In this document: positions 1 to 9,712 of the stretch, piece by piece
Layout: each line of letters begins with the position of its first letter
Position numbering within the stretch: position 1 is the stretch's first letter
Assembly: GCA_963716125.1 (NCBI GenBank)
Contig: OY970294.1
Span: 1,426,001-1,490,000 of the forward strand
Origin: Acidiluteibacter sp963716125
Lineage (GTDB): Bacteria; Bacteroidota; Bacteroidia; Flavobacteriales_E; Vicingaceae
DNA length: 64,000 bases
Reading direction: 5' to 3'
Notes under the pieces: generated by a model
What the model was told of the DNA's origin: nothing
Database searches by the model: none
Seen by the model: the letters and a program-made list of their open reading frames with translations, nothing else
Position numbers and translations under genes: made by a program

Positions 1-305
1 ATACTAATACAATAAATGGGTAAACCATGAATAAAATTGGTAGTTCCGTCTAGGGGGTCAATAATCCAATTGTAGGTTTCTCCTACTTTGCCTGAAGTTC
101 CTTCTTCAGCAATAAAACCTGCTTCTGGTAAAAGAGCACCTAAGCCGATTACTATTTTTTTTTCGGCCGTTTTATCAACGTATGTTACCAATGAGTTTTT
201 GGATTTTAGCTCTATATCAGTGACCTTAATTTTTTCTCTTTGAATAAATTGAGCTACTTCATTGCTTAGAGAAATTACTTCATGACAAAGATCTTCTAAA
301 TTCAT
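1..305 (-). CDS. suhB: Inositol monophosphatase family protein (3' end outside window)
   Basis: Partial gene running off the left edge. The visible N-terminal ~101 residues contain the metal-binding segments of the inositol monophosphatase family: an EEGTSG segment followed by WIIDPLDGTTNFIHG, the signature that holds Mg2+ for phosphate-ester hydrolysis. Family members dephosphorylate inositol-1-phosphate or related sugar and nucleotide phosphates in the cytoplasm; the precise substrate cannot be read here. The ATG overlaps the stop codon of the preceding lgt gene as ATGA, so the two are probably translationally coupled. Confidence 0.9.
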   Translation of the reverse strand, partial: MNLEDLCHEVISLSNEVAQFIQREKIKVTDIELKSKNSLVTYVDKTAEKKIVIGLGALLPEAGFIAEEGTSGKVGETYNWIIDPLDGTTNFIHGLPIYCIS

Positions 306-1476
306 GATGTTGGAAGGTATTTATTTTTATTTTTTGAGAAATAAACAATCCCAATTATACCTGCTATAAATAGAATTACTGCAATCATTTCAGCTTGTGT
401 AAAAGTAAATCCTGCAAAATTGTAATCCGGATTGATTCTAATTTTCTCTATAAAAAAACGTTCAACACCATTTAAAACTAAATAAGCACTAAAAACAATA
501 CCTGGAACTACTTTTTTGCGAATACTCCAAAGAAAGCCACAAATCAGCAACGCCATAACTGTTTCATAAAAAGGAGTAGGGAAGGCGTTACCGCTGTATA
601 TATATGTAACTCCGTGTTCTATTATTTCTACAGGTCTATTGGCTTCACCTAAATCTATTCCCAAAACATTGTTTGGATAACCATAAGCCCATGTCCAATC
701 TGGTAAAAAACTCATCCATTGCGGTTGAGGTGCTAAATTAGGAACACCCCAATCACCGTCGCCTGCTACTTGGCAACCAATTCGTCCAATACCATATGCA
801 GCCATTAAGCCAGGGCACAAGCATCGGTTACATGCACCCATTTTAATCCATTTTTGGTGGTATAATATAATACAGAAAAACCGCCAATAATTAAACCGCC
901 ATATATGCTTAGACCTGAAAAGCTAGTTAATGCTCCAATTGGGTCAGCCAACAATTCATCAAGGTTTTCTAAATTGTGAAACAATTTGGCTCCTAAAATA
1001 CCTGCAACAGCCGCAATTAAAGTCACATTACTTACGTGATCGGCAGGATGCACAATTAATTCTTTTATTTTAGGAGTAGCCAGCCTATCTTTTTCAGATT
1101 CTCTATGTTTTATATAAATAGCTATGGCTGCACCAATTAAACCTCCAATAATATACCCTTTTGAAGATAAAATATAAGATGGCGGATTTTGCACAAATTC
1201 ACTGTATTCTAAAATTAAAATGGGCAATTTAAATCCTAAGAAAAAGCCAAATAATCCATTCAAAAATAAATCTTGAAAACTTGCTTTTGCACCAATAGTG
1301 ACTGATCGAGATGTAGCTTTTAAAAGGCCATTATTTTCTTTGCGCTTTAGCTCCAGAGAAAACATATATGCTGCAATAAGGAAAGATATTGCCACAAAAA
1401 ATCCAAATGAAGGAAGTGGTAAAGGTATATTGATGCCAAATAAGTCTCTAAGCGCATCGCTAATAGTTGGGTACAT
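302..1476 (-). CDS. lgt: Prolipoprotein diacylglyceryl transferase, split by a one-base frameshift
   Basis: Lgt moves diacylglycerol from phosphatidylglycerol to the lipobox cysteine of prolipoproteins in the inner membrane. The 5' part (1476 down to about 813) encodes the first membrane helices and ends with WVHVTDACALA then a stop. The 3' part, in another frame, encodes LMAAYGIGRIGCQVAGDGDW, the Lgt signature with its essential arginine in GRIG. Adding one C to the CCC run (GGG on the + strand at 813-815) gives DACAPGLMAAYGIGRIG, the form expected for Bacteroidota Lgt, and one ORF of about 391 codons. The gene is normally indispensable in Gram-negative bacteria, so a sequencing error or a frameshifting event is as likely as true loss. 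It overlaps suhB by four bases. Confidence 0.85.
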
Positions 1477-1531
1477 ATTATTGGTTTTGAGAAATAAAAT
1501 TAAAAAACAAAAGTAAGGATTGATTATGACT

Positions 1532-3373
1532 TTATCCTATCATCGTATGCCCATCAGCATATTTATATTTGGTACTGATTGGGTCTTTACTCATGGCATA
1601 GGCTATTGTCAGTAATCCAACTCTACCTGCAAACATTGAAAACATAATTATTATTTTTCCCCATAAGGATAAGGAAGATGTTAAACCGCGGCTCAACCCT
1701 ACTGTTCCGAAGGCTGAAACTTCTTCAAAAATTAAATCTATGAATTGGAAGTTACCACTTTCAAGCAAATCTGTTTCAGAAATTGCCAAAGCAAAACAGC
1801 CTAAAACTACACCTACCACAAAAAATAAGAAAACTGAAAAAGCCCTTAAGACTAAATCCAATGGAATATTTTGATTAAATAGCTCTGTGTTTTTTTTATT
1901 TTTAATAGTACTAATAGTTGCTGCCCAAATTATTGCAAATGTGGAGGTCTTGATACCACCACCTGTTGAACTAGAAGAAGCTCCTACGATCATTAAAAAT
2001 AAGAATAAAACAACTGTGGGTAAAGATAGTGCTGCCATATCCACTGTATTAAAACCTGCTGTTCTGGTAGTGATGGATTGAAAAAGTGAATGGGATAAAG
2101 AAGCCAATACATTATCTTCTCCGGCTAATGAATTATTTCCTTCTAAAAGATAGAAAAATATAGTTCCTATCACTACTAATCCTAAAGAAAAATAGAGGGC
2201 TATTTTTGTTCCAAACTCTAATTTTTTCCATGGCATTTTAATTCTTTGCCTTATTTTTTTAATATTAAAGATATCAAAAATAGCCATAAAGCCTAATGCA
2301 CCAATAAAAATTAATACTGCTATAACATTGTGAACTAAATAATTATCCTGAACTACATTTTCATATAGTCCATTGCTAAATAATGAAAATCCGGCATTGT
2401 TGAATGCAGAAATAGAGTGAAAAATAGAATAAAAAACCTTATCACCTTGAGATTGAAATGGAATACCTTCCGACCAAGCAAAATATATAAATGTAGCACC
2501 TACTAATTCAATCAAAATACTCCAGATAATTACTTTTGCTAACATACCTTTAGCACTCATTACATTATCTTTATTGAAAAAATCTTCTAAAACTGAATGC
2601 TGTTTGATGCCTACCCCAAATTTGGAGAAAAGAGCTATGAATGAACCAAATGTAATTACGTTTAACCCACCAAATTTGATCAACATCATAATAATAAATT
2701 GACCCTTAAAGGTGAAAAAAGTGGCTGTATCTTCTACAATTAAACCAGTTACACAGGCTGCAGATGTAGATGTAAACATGGCGTCTATAAAATTCATTCC
2801 GCCTTTGTAGGTTGTCATTTCAGGCAGCATTAGTAATCCTCCTCCGACAACAATTATAGCTACAAAAACAGCCAAAAATAGGATAGATGGGTTGAGTTTT
2901 AATTGGGGTAAAATAGTACTGCCTTTTGCAATTTCAAAACCAACTACAAATAGGAAATAAAACTGAATGAACAGGTTAGTGTATTCCCCAATATTGGTAA
3001 AACCAAATTGTGCAAAAAAGGAGGAGATCAATAAATGATCAAAAAGATTGTAAGAAATGCCTTCTACAATCAAAAATAACATAGCTATTCCTTCTACCCA
3101 AGTTCGTTTAAAAAATTTAAGTGGCTCAAAATCAAATATAAAATTAACTAGATAGTTAAGAATGTAAATTACAAAAGTGCCTTTGAAAATATTGAGCAAG
3201 TATACTTTTGAATCCTCTGTTTGAGGGAATCCATAGTAATAAATAAGTGTAGCAATTGCAACTGCAGAAGCTATAAATAAAGCAACTTTCGTAATTTTAC
3301 TAACTATATCTTTTGAAGCATATAATCTTAAGTTTACTTTTTCTCTAAATTCTTGAATATTCATACTAGGCAA
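1532..3373 (-). CDS. trkH: TrkH/KtrB-family potassium uptake protein
   Basis: Large inner-membrane protein of 613 residues with the four pore-loop repeats of the SKT potassium transporter superfamily. The loops visible in order are STSAACVTGL, SAFNNAGFSL, TRTAGFNTVD and SAFGTVGLSR, each followed by a membrane helix; the glycine of each loop forms the K+ selectivity filter. Three to four additional N-terminal helices precede the core, making it longer than the usual ~480-residue TrkH, a form common in Bacteroidota. No TrkA/KtrA regulatory subunit lies next to it. The first ATG is used, but an ATG three codons later is equally plausible. Confidence 0.9.
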   Translation of the reverse strand: MPSMNIQEFREKVNLRLYASKDIVSKITKVALFIASAVAIATLIYYYGFPQTEDSKVYLLNIFKGTFVIYILNYLVNFIFDFEPLKFFKRTWVEGIAMLFLIVEGISYNLFDHLLISSFFAQFGFTNIGEYTNLFIQFYFLFVVGFEIAKGSTILPQLKLNPSILFLAVFVAIIVVGGGLLMLPEMTTYKGGMNFIDAMFTSTSAACVTGLIVEDTATFFTFKGQFIIMMLIKFGGLNVITFGSFIALFSKFGVGIKQHSVLEDFFNKDNVMSAKGMLAKVIIWSILIELVGATFIYFAWSEGIPFQSQGDKVFYSIFHSISAFNNAGFSLFSNGLYENVVQDNYLVHNVIAVLIFIGALGFMAIFDIFNIKKIRQRIKMPWKKLEFGTKIALYFSLGLVVIGTIFFYLLEGNNSLAGEDNVLASLSHSLFQSITTRTAGFNTVDMAALSLPTVVLFLFLMIVGASSSSTGGGIKTSTFAIIWAATISTIKNKKNTELFNQNIPLDLVLRAFSVFLFFVVGVVLGCFALAISETDLLESGNFQFIDLIFEEVSAFGTVGLSRGLTSSLSLWGKIIIMFSMFAGRVGLLTIAYAMSKDPISTKYKYADGHTMIG

Positions 3374-3524
3374 CTGCTAAAGAATGCGTCAAATGTAGGT
3401 TGAATTTTAGAATTGCAAAACAATTATAACAATTAACCTTAATAATACGATATCTTGTTTTTTGTAATTTTTAGTAAAACATTAAAAAAGCTGCATAAAC
3501 TGATAGAGTAAAAACTCCTATTAA

Positions 3525-4520
3525 TTAGTTGAAAATTTCTATCGTTTCCCTTAATAATTGATCTTTACGGATAGGCACTACGCCTACTTTTTCACAAACA
3601 AGACCTCCGGCAAGGTTTGAAATTTCAGCTATTACATCAGAAGGTAAATCAAGAGCTAAGCAAAGTGAAGCTACACTTATTACAGTATCGCCTGCTCCTG
3701 ATACATCTGTAATTGAACGATGGTGTGCAGGAATGTGAAATTTATTTTCTCCATCTTTAATATAAACTCCCAATTCAGATAAAGTGATAAGTGTTTTTTT
3801 ATTATTAAGTAATTCTTCTAATTGATTGATTGCTTGTTCTAATGCTACTTTATCATTTTTATTAAAATCAATTTTTAAACCTTCTCTCAATTCCTTTAAG
3901 TTGGGTTTAAAAAGCGTTACATTTTTAAAATGCTTGAAATTGCGTTTTTTAGGATCTACAGTTGTAGGTATGTTTTTCTGATTGGCTATTTCAACTACTT
4001 TCTTTATTAATTCTTCGGAGATGGCACCTTTATCATAATCTTCAAAAATGATAACATCGATTTTTTTATAATCAATGATAGATTTTATTTGAAGAAAAAA
4101 AGCTTGAGTGTCTTCATTACTTATTAAGTCAGTAGTTTCAGTATCTACTCTCAGCATTTGATGATTATTACCTATAATTCGAGTTTTTTCTGTGGTGGGT
4201 CTATTTTCAATAGTTTTTAAACCTTTTGTAGAAAGATTTAATTCCTTCATAATGGTGTTGAAATCTTCACCACTTTTATCATTTCCAATAATGGCGCATA
4301 GAATGGGAGTAGCTCCTAATGCTTGAATATTTAAGGCAACATTTGCAGCTCCACCTAGTCTCTTTTCTGATTTATTGACAGCTACAATGGGCACAGGTGC
4401 TTCAGGAGAGATACGATCTACATTTCCCCAATAATAAGAATCTATCATAACATCACCTATAATAAGCACATTTAGCTCATTAAACTTTTGAAAAAGATCT
4501 TGAACGTTTATTTTTTGCAC
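3525..4520 (-). CDS. rfaE1: PfkB-family kinase, RfaE1-like (heptose-7-phosphate kinase)
   Basis: Cytoplasmic sugar kinase of 331 residues. The N-terminal segment VLIIGDVMIDSYYWG-x-VDRISPEAPVP and the GGAANVALNI motif match the kinase half of HldE/RfaE, which phosphorylates D-glycero-D-manno-heptose-7-phosphate for ADP-heptose synthesis. The C-terminal GAGDTVIS motif is the PfkB anion hole with the catalytic aspartate. The adenylyltransferase half of HldE is absent, so this is the stand-alone kinase form. Its ATG is five bases after the stop of the upstream aminotransferase, indicating an operon. Another PfkB substrate cannot be excluded. Confidence 0.8.
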   Translation of the reverse strand: MQKINVQDLFQKFNELNVLIIGDVMIDSYYWGNVDRISPEAPVPIVAVNKSEKRLGGAANVALNIQALGATPILCAIIGNDKSGEDFNTIMKELNLSTKGLKTIENRPTTEKTRIIGNNHQMLRVDTETTDLISNEDTQAFFLQIKSIIDYKKIDVIIFEDYDKGAISEELIKKVVEIANQKNIPTTVDPKKRNFKHFKNVTLFKPNLKELREGLKIDFNKNDKVALEQAINQLEELLNNKKTLITLSELGVYIKDGENKFHIPAHHRSITDVSGAGDTVISVASLCLALDLPSDVIAEISNLAGGLVCEKVGVVPIRKDQLLRETIEIFN

Positions 4521-4525
4521 AGTTG

Positions 4526-5719
4526 TTATTTTAGTTGAGCTAAAGCTGATTTAATTCTATTAATCGCTTCCGTTAAAATTTCTTCGGAGGTTGCATAAGA
4601 TATTCGAATACATTTTGGATTACCAAATGCTTCTCCTGTAACTAATGCTACTTTAGCTTCGTCCAAAAGAAATAGACTTAAATCACTTGCATTCAATATT
4701 TTATTTCCATTAAAGGATTTGCCAAAATAATTAGAAACATTTGGAAAAACATAGAAAGCTCCTTCTGGTGTATTAACTTCCATTTGAGGAATTTCTCTCA
4801 ATAATTTTATAATCAAATTTCTTCGGCTTAAAAAAGCAGCTTTCATTTCATTAATGGTATCAGGTGATGCTAAAACAGCTGCTTTTGCTGCTTTTTGAGC
4901 TATGCTACATGTTCCTGAAGTTACTTGACCTTGTATTTTAGTGCAAGCGTCAGCTATCCATTTAGCAGCTCCAATGTATCCTATTCTCCAGCCAGTCATT
5001 GCAAAACCTTTAGAAACACCATTTACTGTGATAACTTGATCTTTAATTTTATCAAACTGAGCTAAGCTTACATGCTGAGATCCAAAATTGATATGCTCAT
5101 AAATTTCATCTGAAATAACATAAAAATTAGGGTGTTTTTCCATCACATCGGCGATGGCTTTTAATTCATTCTGTCCAAAAACAGAGCCTGTTGGATTACA
5201 TGGCGAACTAAAAATCATCATTTTAGTCTTGGAAGTAATTGCTTTTTCAATATCAGCCGCACTTACTTTAAAATCATTTTCTATGCCTGCCTCAACAATT
5301 ACCGGTATTCCTTCGGCCATCTTTATAATTTCAATATAGCTTACCCAATAAGGTGCAGGAACAATTACTTCATCTCCAGGATTGACCAAACTCATCACTA
5401 CATTGCTAATCGATTGTTTAGCTCCTGTAGAAACTACTATTTCTTCGGGTGAATAAGTTAAATTATTATCTCGCTTAAATTTTTCTGAAATAGCTTGACG
5501 TAAATCTAAATAGCCATTTACAGGTGTGTAATGCGTAAAATTATCAGCAATAGCTTGATTTGCTGCGTCTTTTACAAATTTAGGAGTATTGAAATCGGGT
5601 TCGCCTAAACTCAAACTGATAATATCAATACCTGCTTGCTGCAATTCTCTACTTCTTCTAGCCATTGCCAAGGTCTGTGATTCTGATAGGGCATTAATTC
5701 TGTCTGCTACTTTAGTCAT
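4526..5719 (-). CDS. PLP-dependent aminotransferase, aspartate aminotransferase class I
   Basis: Fold-type I aminotransferase of 397 residues, the usual length. It shows the substrate loop SLGEPDFNTP (residues 37-46), the NPTG motif near Asn175, the PLP-binding aspartate in SDEIYE near 204, the Schiff-base lysine in VSKGFAMTGWRIGY at Lys237, and the C-terminal arginine in RISYA. These are features of the class Ib aspartate/prephenate aminotransferases, which transfer amino groups between aspartate or glutamate and 2-oxo acids in the cytoplasm. It is the first gene of a two-gene operon with the sugar kinase. The substrate cannot be fixed from sequence alone. Confidence 0.9.
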   Translation of the reverse strand: MTKVADRINALSESQTLAMARRSRELQQAGIDIISLSLGEPDFNTPKFVKDAANQAIADNFTHYTPVNGYLDLRQAISEKFKRDNNLTYSPEEIVVSTGAKQSISNVVMSLVNPGDEVIVPAPYWVSYIEIIKMAEGIPVIVEAGIENDFKVSAADIEKAITSKTKMMIFSSPCNPTGSVFGQNELKAIADVMEKHPNFYVISDEIYEHINFGSQHVSLAQFDKIKDQVITVNGVSKGFAMTGWRIGYIGAAKWIADACTKIQGQVTSGTCSIAQKAAKAAVLASPDTINEMKAAFLSRRNLIIKLLREIPQMEVNTPEGAFYVFPNVSNYFGKSFNGNKILNASDLSLFLLDEAKVALVTGEAFGNPKCIRISYATSEEILTEAINRIKSALAQLK

Positions 5720-5868
5720 ATCGGGAATTTTCTTTTTGTAAAAAGATAAAGTGCAAAACTAACAAATTTGTTGCTTATGGCATTGAAATAAAATCAATAC
5801 GGAATTCGTTAATAAAGACTACTAAAGCCATAATTTATTTATAAATTTATTCACTTAAATAAAATTCT

Positions 5869-6381
5869 ATGATTGAAGCATTGATGTATATTGTACCGTT
5901 GATTATTGTTTTTGTAGGTATCTATTTTTTAATGGATAAGCTCGTTAATTCTTTTCAAAAAAAATGGCTTTTAGATTTTAAGAAAGATGGTCAAAAAGTA
6001 ATAACTCCAATTAAATTTCAAGCTTATGAGCGAATTGTGTTGTTCCTAGAACGAATATCATTAGAAAATTTAGTGATGCGCATCTATAAAGGTGGTATGT
6101 CTCCTAAGCAGTTACAAACTGAATTGTTAAATACCATTCGTACAGAATTTGAGCATAATTTGTCTCAGCAAGTATATGTGAGTATTTCTAGCTGGCAAAT
6201 GGTGCGTTCTATGAAAGAAGAAACGGTTAAAATAGTTAATTCTGCTGCTTCCTCATTACCTGATGGAGCAACAGGTTTGGAAATGAGTCAGTTGATTTTA
6301 AAGTTATTGAGTAATGTTAAAACATCTCCATCAAGAGCTGCAATAGATTATTTAAAAAAGGAAATAGATCAATATTTATAA
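5869..6381 (+). CDS. Conserved membrane-anchored protein of unknown function
   Basis: 170 residues with one N-terminal transmembrane helix (YIVPLIIVFVGIYFLMDKLV, residues 7-26) followed by a basic stretch and a soluble, mostly helical domain predicted to lie in the cytoplasm. The soluble part ends in a leucine-rich helix and RAAIDYLKKEIDQYL. I recognise the general type as a Bacteroidota-specific hypothetical protein but know no function for it. It is transcribed alone, divergently from the aminotransferase operon. Confidence 0.75.
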   Translation: MIEALMYIVPLIIVFVGIYFLMDKLVNSFQKKWLLDFKKDGQKVITPIKFQAYERIVLFLERISLENLVMRIYKGGMSPKQLQTELLNTIRTEFEHNLSQQVYVSISSWQMVRSMKEETVKIVNSAASSLPDGATGLEMSQLILKLLSNVKTSPSRAAIDYLKKEIDQYL

Positions 6382-6501
6382 TTGAAACACACAGAGGATA
6401 AACTTCAGAATGGCTCTAAATTTTGGAGTAAGTGGCACGATAAAATTATCTGGTAGGTGATATTTTAGAAAAGATGTTTTAATAGTTGAATCCAAGGTTG
6501 T

Positions 6502-7923
6502 TTAATTCACAATCATTTTTTTAATTGATTTGAATCCATTCGCTTTTAGCTCCAAAATATAAATTCCTTTTGATAAATCTTTTACATCAATTTTAGTTTC
6601 AATACTATTTATTGATATTGTTTTTACATTTTCACCATAAATATTTATAATCATAACATTAGCATTCCTAAGAATATTCTCAGTTTTTAATGTAAAACTT
6701 TCATTCGTTGGATTTGGAAAGATTTGATAATTATTTGATATCAAGATTTCATTTAAGCCAGTAGAAGTGCAGCTATCAATATAATGAGCGAAAAAAGTAG
6801 CCATATTTTTAGTTCTTAGCCAATAATTATCAATGGCATGACAACCCATTGCAGGATTGGTTTGTTGCAAACAATTATAGTTGTTGTTGGTATTATCAAA
6901 AAGGTAATTGGTAGTTGGAATATTATTAGCTACCATCGTATCTATCAGATTTTTTATTCCTTTGGATCCATATACATAAGGACGATTGACAATAGATTGA
7001 CAATAAGCCGGAAAACCTTGAAAACAGTTATTGTATCCTGCCAAAACTTTTGCTCTATTATAAGGAACAATCAAATCGCAAGGTTGATGATATAAATATA
7101 AAGCTGGAGCGCTATTTTTAAATGTTTTGAAAATATTATTAAATACACCACCATAAAAATTCCCCACAGCCTTGATTTTATAATTTTGATTAGAAGGAAG
7201 ATTTAAAGTTCCTGTATAACTTCCCAAATCAGGTCTTGCATTATTCATTGCATTGATACTACTAGCTAAATTGTATTTAATTATGCAGTTATTTTCATAA
7301 ATACTATTGGGTTTTGCAGCATTTGTTTTAGCTCCTGTTTGAGAAGTTAAGACTTCTGAATTATCATCTAAAAAGCCCAAGCTCATAGCTACAAAACCTC
7401 CTGCACTTTCTCCCACTACAAAAATTTGATTCGGATCAATATTGTAAGTGGAAGCATTGTTAACCAAATACCTCAATGCACCATAAGCATCTTGTACTGC
7501 TCTATGATTGGCTCTATACCATTCAGATGTATCGGTCATGTTCCAACAATTCCAATCTGGCACATTACAATTGATAGGATTGTTGGTATTGAACAGTCCC
7601 AATCTATAATTGATAGAAGCAGAGGTATATCCTCTACGAGCAAAATCTTCTCTAATTCTTTTTGGGTAGCCTTCAGCTTTGTCGCCTGCAAACCAACCAC
7701 CACCATGAATCATAAACAACAAGGGTCTTCCACAATTAGAGGGTACATCATTAGTAGGATAGGTGATATCCATTTTTAGTGTTTGATTGGCTCCTGCAAA
7801 ATCAACTGCATTTCCATAGATTATATTCGTATCAGTCTGAATGGTATATAAAGTATCTACCCATTGCTGGCTAAATAGTAAAAAAGGTGAAATAATGCTT
7901 ATTATCAGTATTTTAATCTTCAT
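6502..7923 (-). CDS. Secreted alpha/beta hydrolase (esterase) with T9SS sorting domain
   Basis: 473 residues. Residues 1-18 are a signal peptide. The hydrolase domain carries the oxyanion-hole motif HGGGW (73-77) and the nucleophile elbow GESAGG with Ser173, as in the hormone-sensitive lipase / carboxylesterase group. A downstream PCDLIVPY segment and GCHAIDNYW supply candidate Asp and His of the triad. The last ~80 residues (YQIFPNPTNESFTL... ending in a KMIVN tail) are a type A T9SS C-terminal sorting domain, so the enzyme is probably exported and attached to, or released from, the cell surface. Substrate unknown. Confidence 0.88.
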   Translation of the reverse strand: MKIKILIISIISPFLLFSQQWVDTLYTIQTDTNIIYGNAVDFAGANQTLKMDITYPTNDVPSNCGRPLLFMIHGGGWFAGDKAEGYPKRIREDFARRGYTSASINYRLGLFNTNNPINCNVPDWNCWNMTDTSEWYRANHRAVQDAYGALRYLVNNASTYNIDPNQIFVVGESAGGFVAMSLGFLDDNSEVLTSQTGAKTNAAKPNSIYENNCIIKYNLASSINAMNNARPDLGSYTGTLNLPSNQNYKIKAVGNFYGGVFNNIFKTFKNSAPALYLYHQPCDLIVPYNRAKVLAGYNNCFQGFPAYCQSIVNRPYVYGSKGIKNLIDTMVANNIPTTNYLFDNTNNNYNCLQQTNPAMGCHAIDNYWLRTKNMATFFAHYIDSCTSTGLNEILISNNYQIFPNPTNESFTLKTENILRNANVMIINIYGENVKTISINSIETKIDVKDLSKGIYILELKANGFKSIKKMIVN

Positions 7924-7934
7924 CTTTTTGGTTT

Positions 7935-8372
7935 TTATTGAGTTTGTTGCTCTTTAATCGTTTGTGTTCTAATGGACCGCACATTTTCTGCAAAATCCTG
8001 AAAACTACCTCTACGATCTGGATCATCATCTCTTTCACTAGCTTTTTCTGTAATGATACATCCTGCTTTTTTTAAGGTAATATCTACATCTTTTACATAA
8101 GTGTGTGTCATTAATTTATTCGGTGGAAATTGTTCTGTAGAGTTTCCTATCATAATGATAGAATCATCCACTTTTACCTCAGCATGCATTTTGGAACCGT
8201 CTGGCCTTTCATATTTATGCATTAATTTGGCATCAAAAATTTGAATTAATAGGTCAATCAATTTTTGAGCTCCATCAACTACAAGATAGGGAGATACCGA
8301 ATTGTACGAATTAGGTTTATAAGGTTTGTCTATTTCTGAGATTGTATTGGTTGAGACCCTTAAATTAATCAA
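7935..8372 (-). CDS. VOC-superfamily (PhnB/glyoxalase-like) protein
   Basis: 145 residues with a VOC fold typical of the PhnB-like group: SVSPYLVVDGAQKLIDLL, then RPDGSKMHAEVKVDDSIIMI, then the second-half metal-ligand region THTYVKDVD. The C-terminal segment, normally DPFGNxWWIAT, here reads QDFAENVRSIRTQT, so the usual glycine and tryptophans are replaced. Function is unknown; such proteins range from metal-dependent dioxygenases and isomerases to binding proteins. It lies 11 bases upstream of the T9SS esterase on the same strand. Confidence 0.75.
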   Translation of the reverse strand: MINLRVSTNTISEIDKPYKPNSYNSVSPYLVVDGAQKLIDLLIQIFDAKLMHKYERPDGSKMHAEVKVDDSIIMIGNSTEQFPPNKLMTHTYVKDVDITLKKAGCIITEKASERDDDPDRRGSFQDFAENVRSIRTQTIKEQQTQ

Positions 8373-8388
8373 TTTATCTCAATAGCAA

Positions 8389-9102
8389 TTATATATTTTT
8401 TGCGAGTTCTAAAATGTAGTTATATCCCATAGCAGATATGATTGCTAAACCAAAGCTTAAGAGTGTTCCTATTAAGATGTATTCAGTTAAATTTCTGTCT
8501 TTTGATTTGGTTAAATCTCCAAAACGAAAAATTGATTTGGCTGCTAATAAAAATCCTACGCCAGGCCAATAATTAATTACTACAAAGAAAAATATGAATA
8601 GTCTTTCTATTATTCCAATATATTTTCCTGCCTGATTGGGGTTATCATTTTCTATGTGCCATTTGCTCAAAATTGTTTTGATAACTACCGATGAAACTGT
8701 AGTGCTTAATAATATAAAAGCAATTGCCAATAATATAGGTATGCTATATAAAGTGCTTATTGAAAAATTAATGGGTTCATAAATGGCAATTACTCCAAAA
8801 ATAACCAAAAGGTGAGCTATTTGATCGACAAAAAATAAGATTTGTTCATTTACTTTATTCCATAATTTCAATTTGATTAAATCGATGAGATAGTGTGAGC
8901 TCAATATAATTAAAATGCCTAAATAATAAGAAAAATCAAATTTTAACAAAATTATTAATGTAATAAAATGCACTAAAATATGATAATATAGGTACTTAGA
9001 TTTGTATGTCTTCTTTATTTTGTGTTTGACCCATTTGTTGGGTTGAAATAAAAAATCACCAATTAAATGAGCGATAATTAATTGTAGGCTTAGTATTAGC
9101 AT
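8389..9102 (-). CDS. DUF3307 family membrane protein
   Basis: 237 residues, about six transmembrane helices. The N-terminus LQLIIAHLIGDFLFQPNKWV is the DUF3307 signature (a conserved HLxGDFxxQ), followed by the HILVHF and HYLIDLIK histidine motifs in the next helices. The function of the family is not established. It overlaps the upstream SatD-like gene by seven bases, a pairing seen widely in Bacteria, which suggests the two act together. Confidence 0.82.
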   Translation of the reverse strand: MLILSLQLIIAHLIGDFLFQPNKWVKHKIKKTYKSKYLYYHILVHFITLIILLKFDFSYYLGILIILSSHYLIDLIKLKLWNKVNEQILFFVDQIAHLLVIFGVIAIYEPINFSISTLYSIPILLAIAFILLSTTVSSVVIKTILSKWHIENDNPNQAGKYIGIIERLFIFFFVVINYWPGVGFLLAAKSIFRFGDLTKSKDRNLTEYILIGTLLSFGLAIISAMGYNYILELAKNI

Positions 9103-9701
9103 TTTTTCAGAATTTCATCTTTATAATAGCTCATTAATTTTTGAATTTCTTCAAAAGCTGCTCTAGTCAATGTGTCACTAATATTTCCTTGGCTTTTACC
9201 CAAAATTTCGGCTAATTCTTTTTGATTGATTTCTTCTTCTTTCTCTATGATAGTTTGAATAATGTATGCAGCATTTGGTGTCCATTTATCCATTGATAGG
9301 CTTGCCAAATCAAACAGTAAATTCAATGTTTTATCAGAATCGCTCCAAGGAGTTTTAATGGCTAAAGTTTGCTTTTTTAGTTGATCAAAACAAGCTCCTG
9401 AATTTTCAAAAGCACTTCCATTAGAAGTAGTTATGCTAGTCCCTTGATAATCTTTTTCTCCAATTCCTATGGCTATTCGTATATCAATTTCTTTTAGCTG
9501 CTTGATGCTAGATTTTAAATGTATTGCTGCATCTAATGCCTTTGATGGATCAACTTCCAATTGCAAACTATCACCTCTAAAAATTTCCCATTTTTTGGGC
9601 TCTTTACCATACTGATTAAGAGTTTTCTTAAGCTTAGGCATCCATTTTTGAGCTTTTATAGCTCTTGAACTAATTATATCTGCTGTAATTATGGCAATCA
9701 T
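9096..9701 (-). CDS. SatD-family protein with C-terminal helix-turn-helix
   Basis: 201 residues. The N-terminal half (IIAIITADIISSRAI..., then FRGDSLQLEVDP and IRIAIGIGEKDYQG) resembles the SatD family, whose fold is reminiscent of nucleotide cyclase or GGDEF-like domains. Residues ~158-185 (NQKELAEILGKSQGNISDTL) are a helix-turn-helix. The gene precedes and overlaps a DUF3307 gene, the usual partner. Its start lies 12 bases from four tandem palindromes that look like operators, so it may regulate its own operon. SatD was named from a Streptococcus acid-tolerance locus; the biochemical role is unknown. Confidence 0.75.
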   Translation of the reverse strand: MIAIITADIISSRAIKAQKWMPKLKKTLNQYGKEPKKWEIFRGDSLQLEVDPSKALDAAIHLKSSIKQLKEIDIRIAIGIGEKDYQGTSITTSNGSAFENSGACFDQLKKQTLAIKTPWSDSDKTLNLLFDLASLSMDKWTPNAAYIIQTIIEKEEEINQKELAEILGKSQGNISDTLTRAAFEEIQKLMSYYKDEILKKC

Positions 9702-9712
9702 CCAATTATTTT

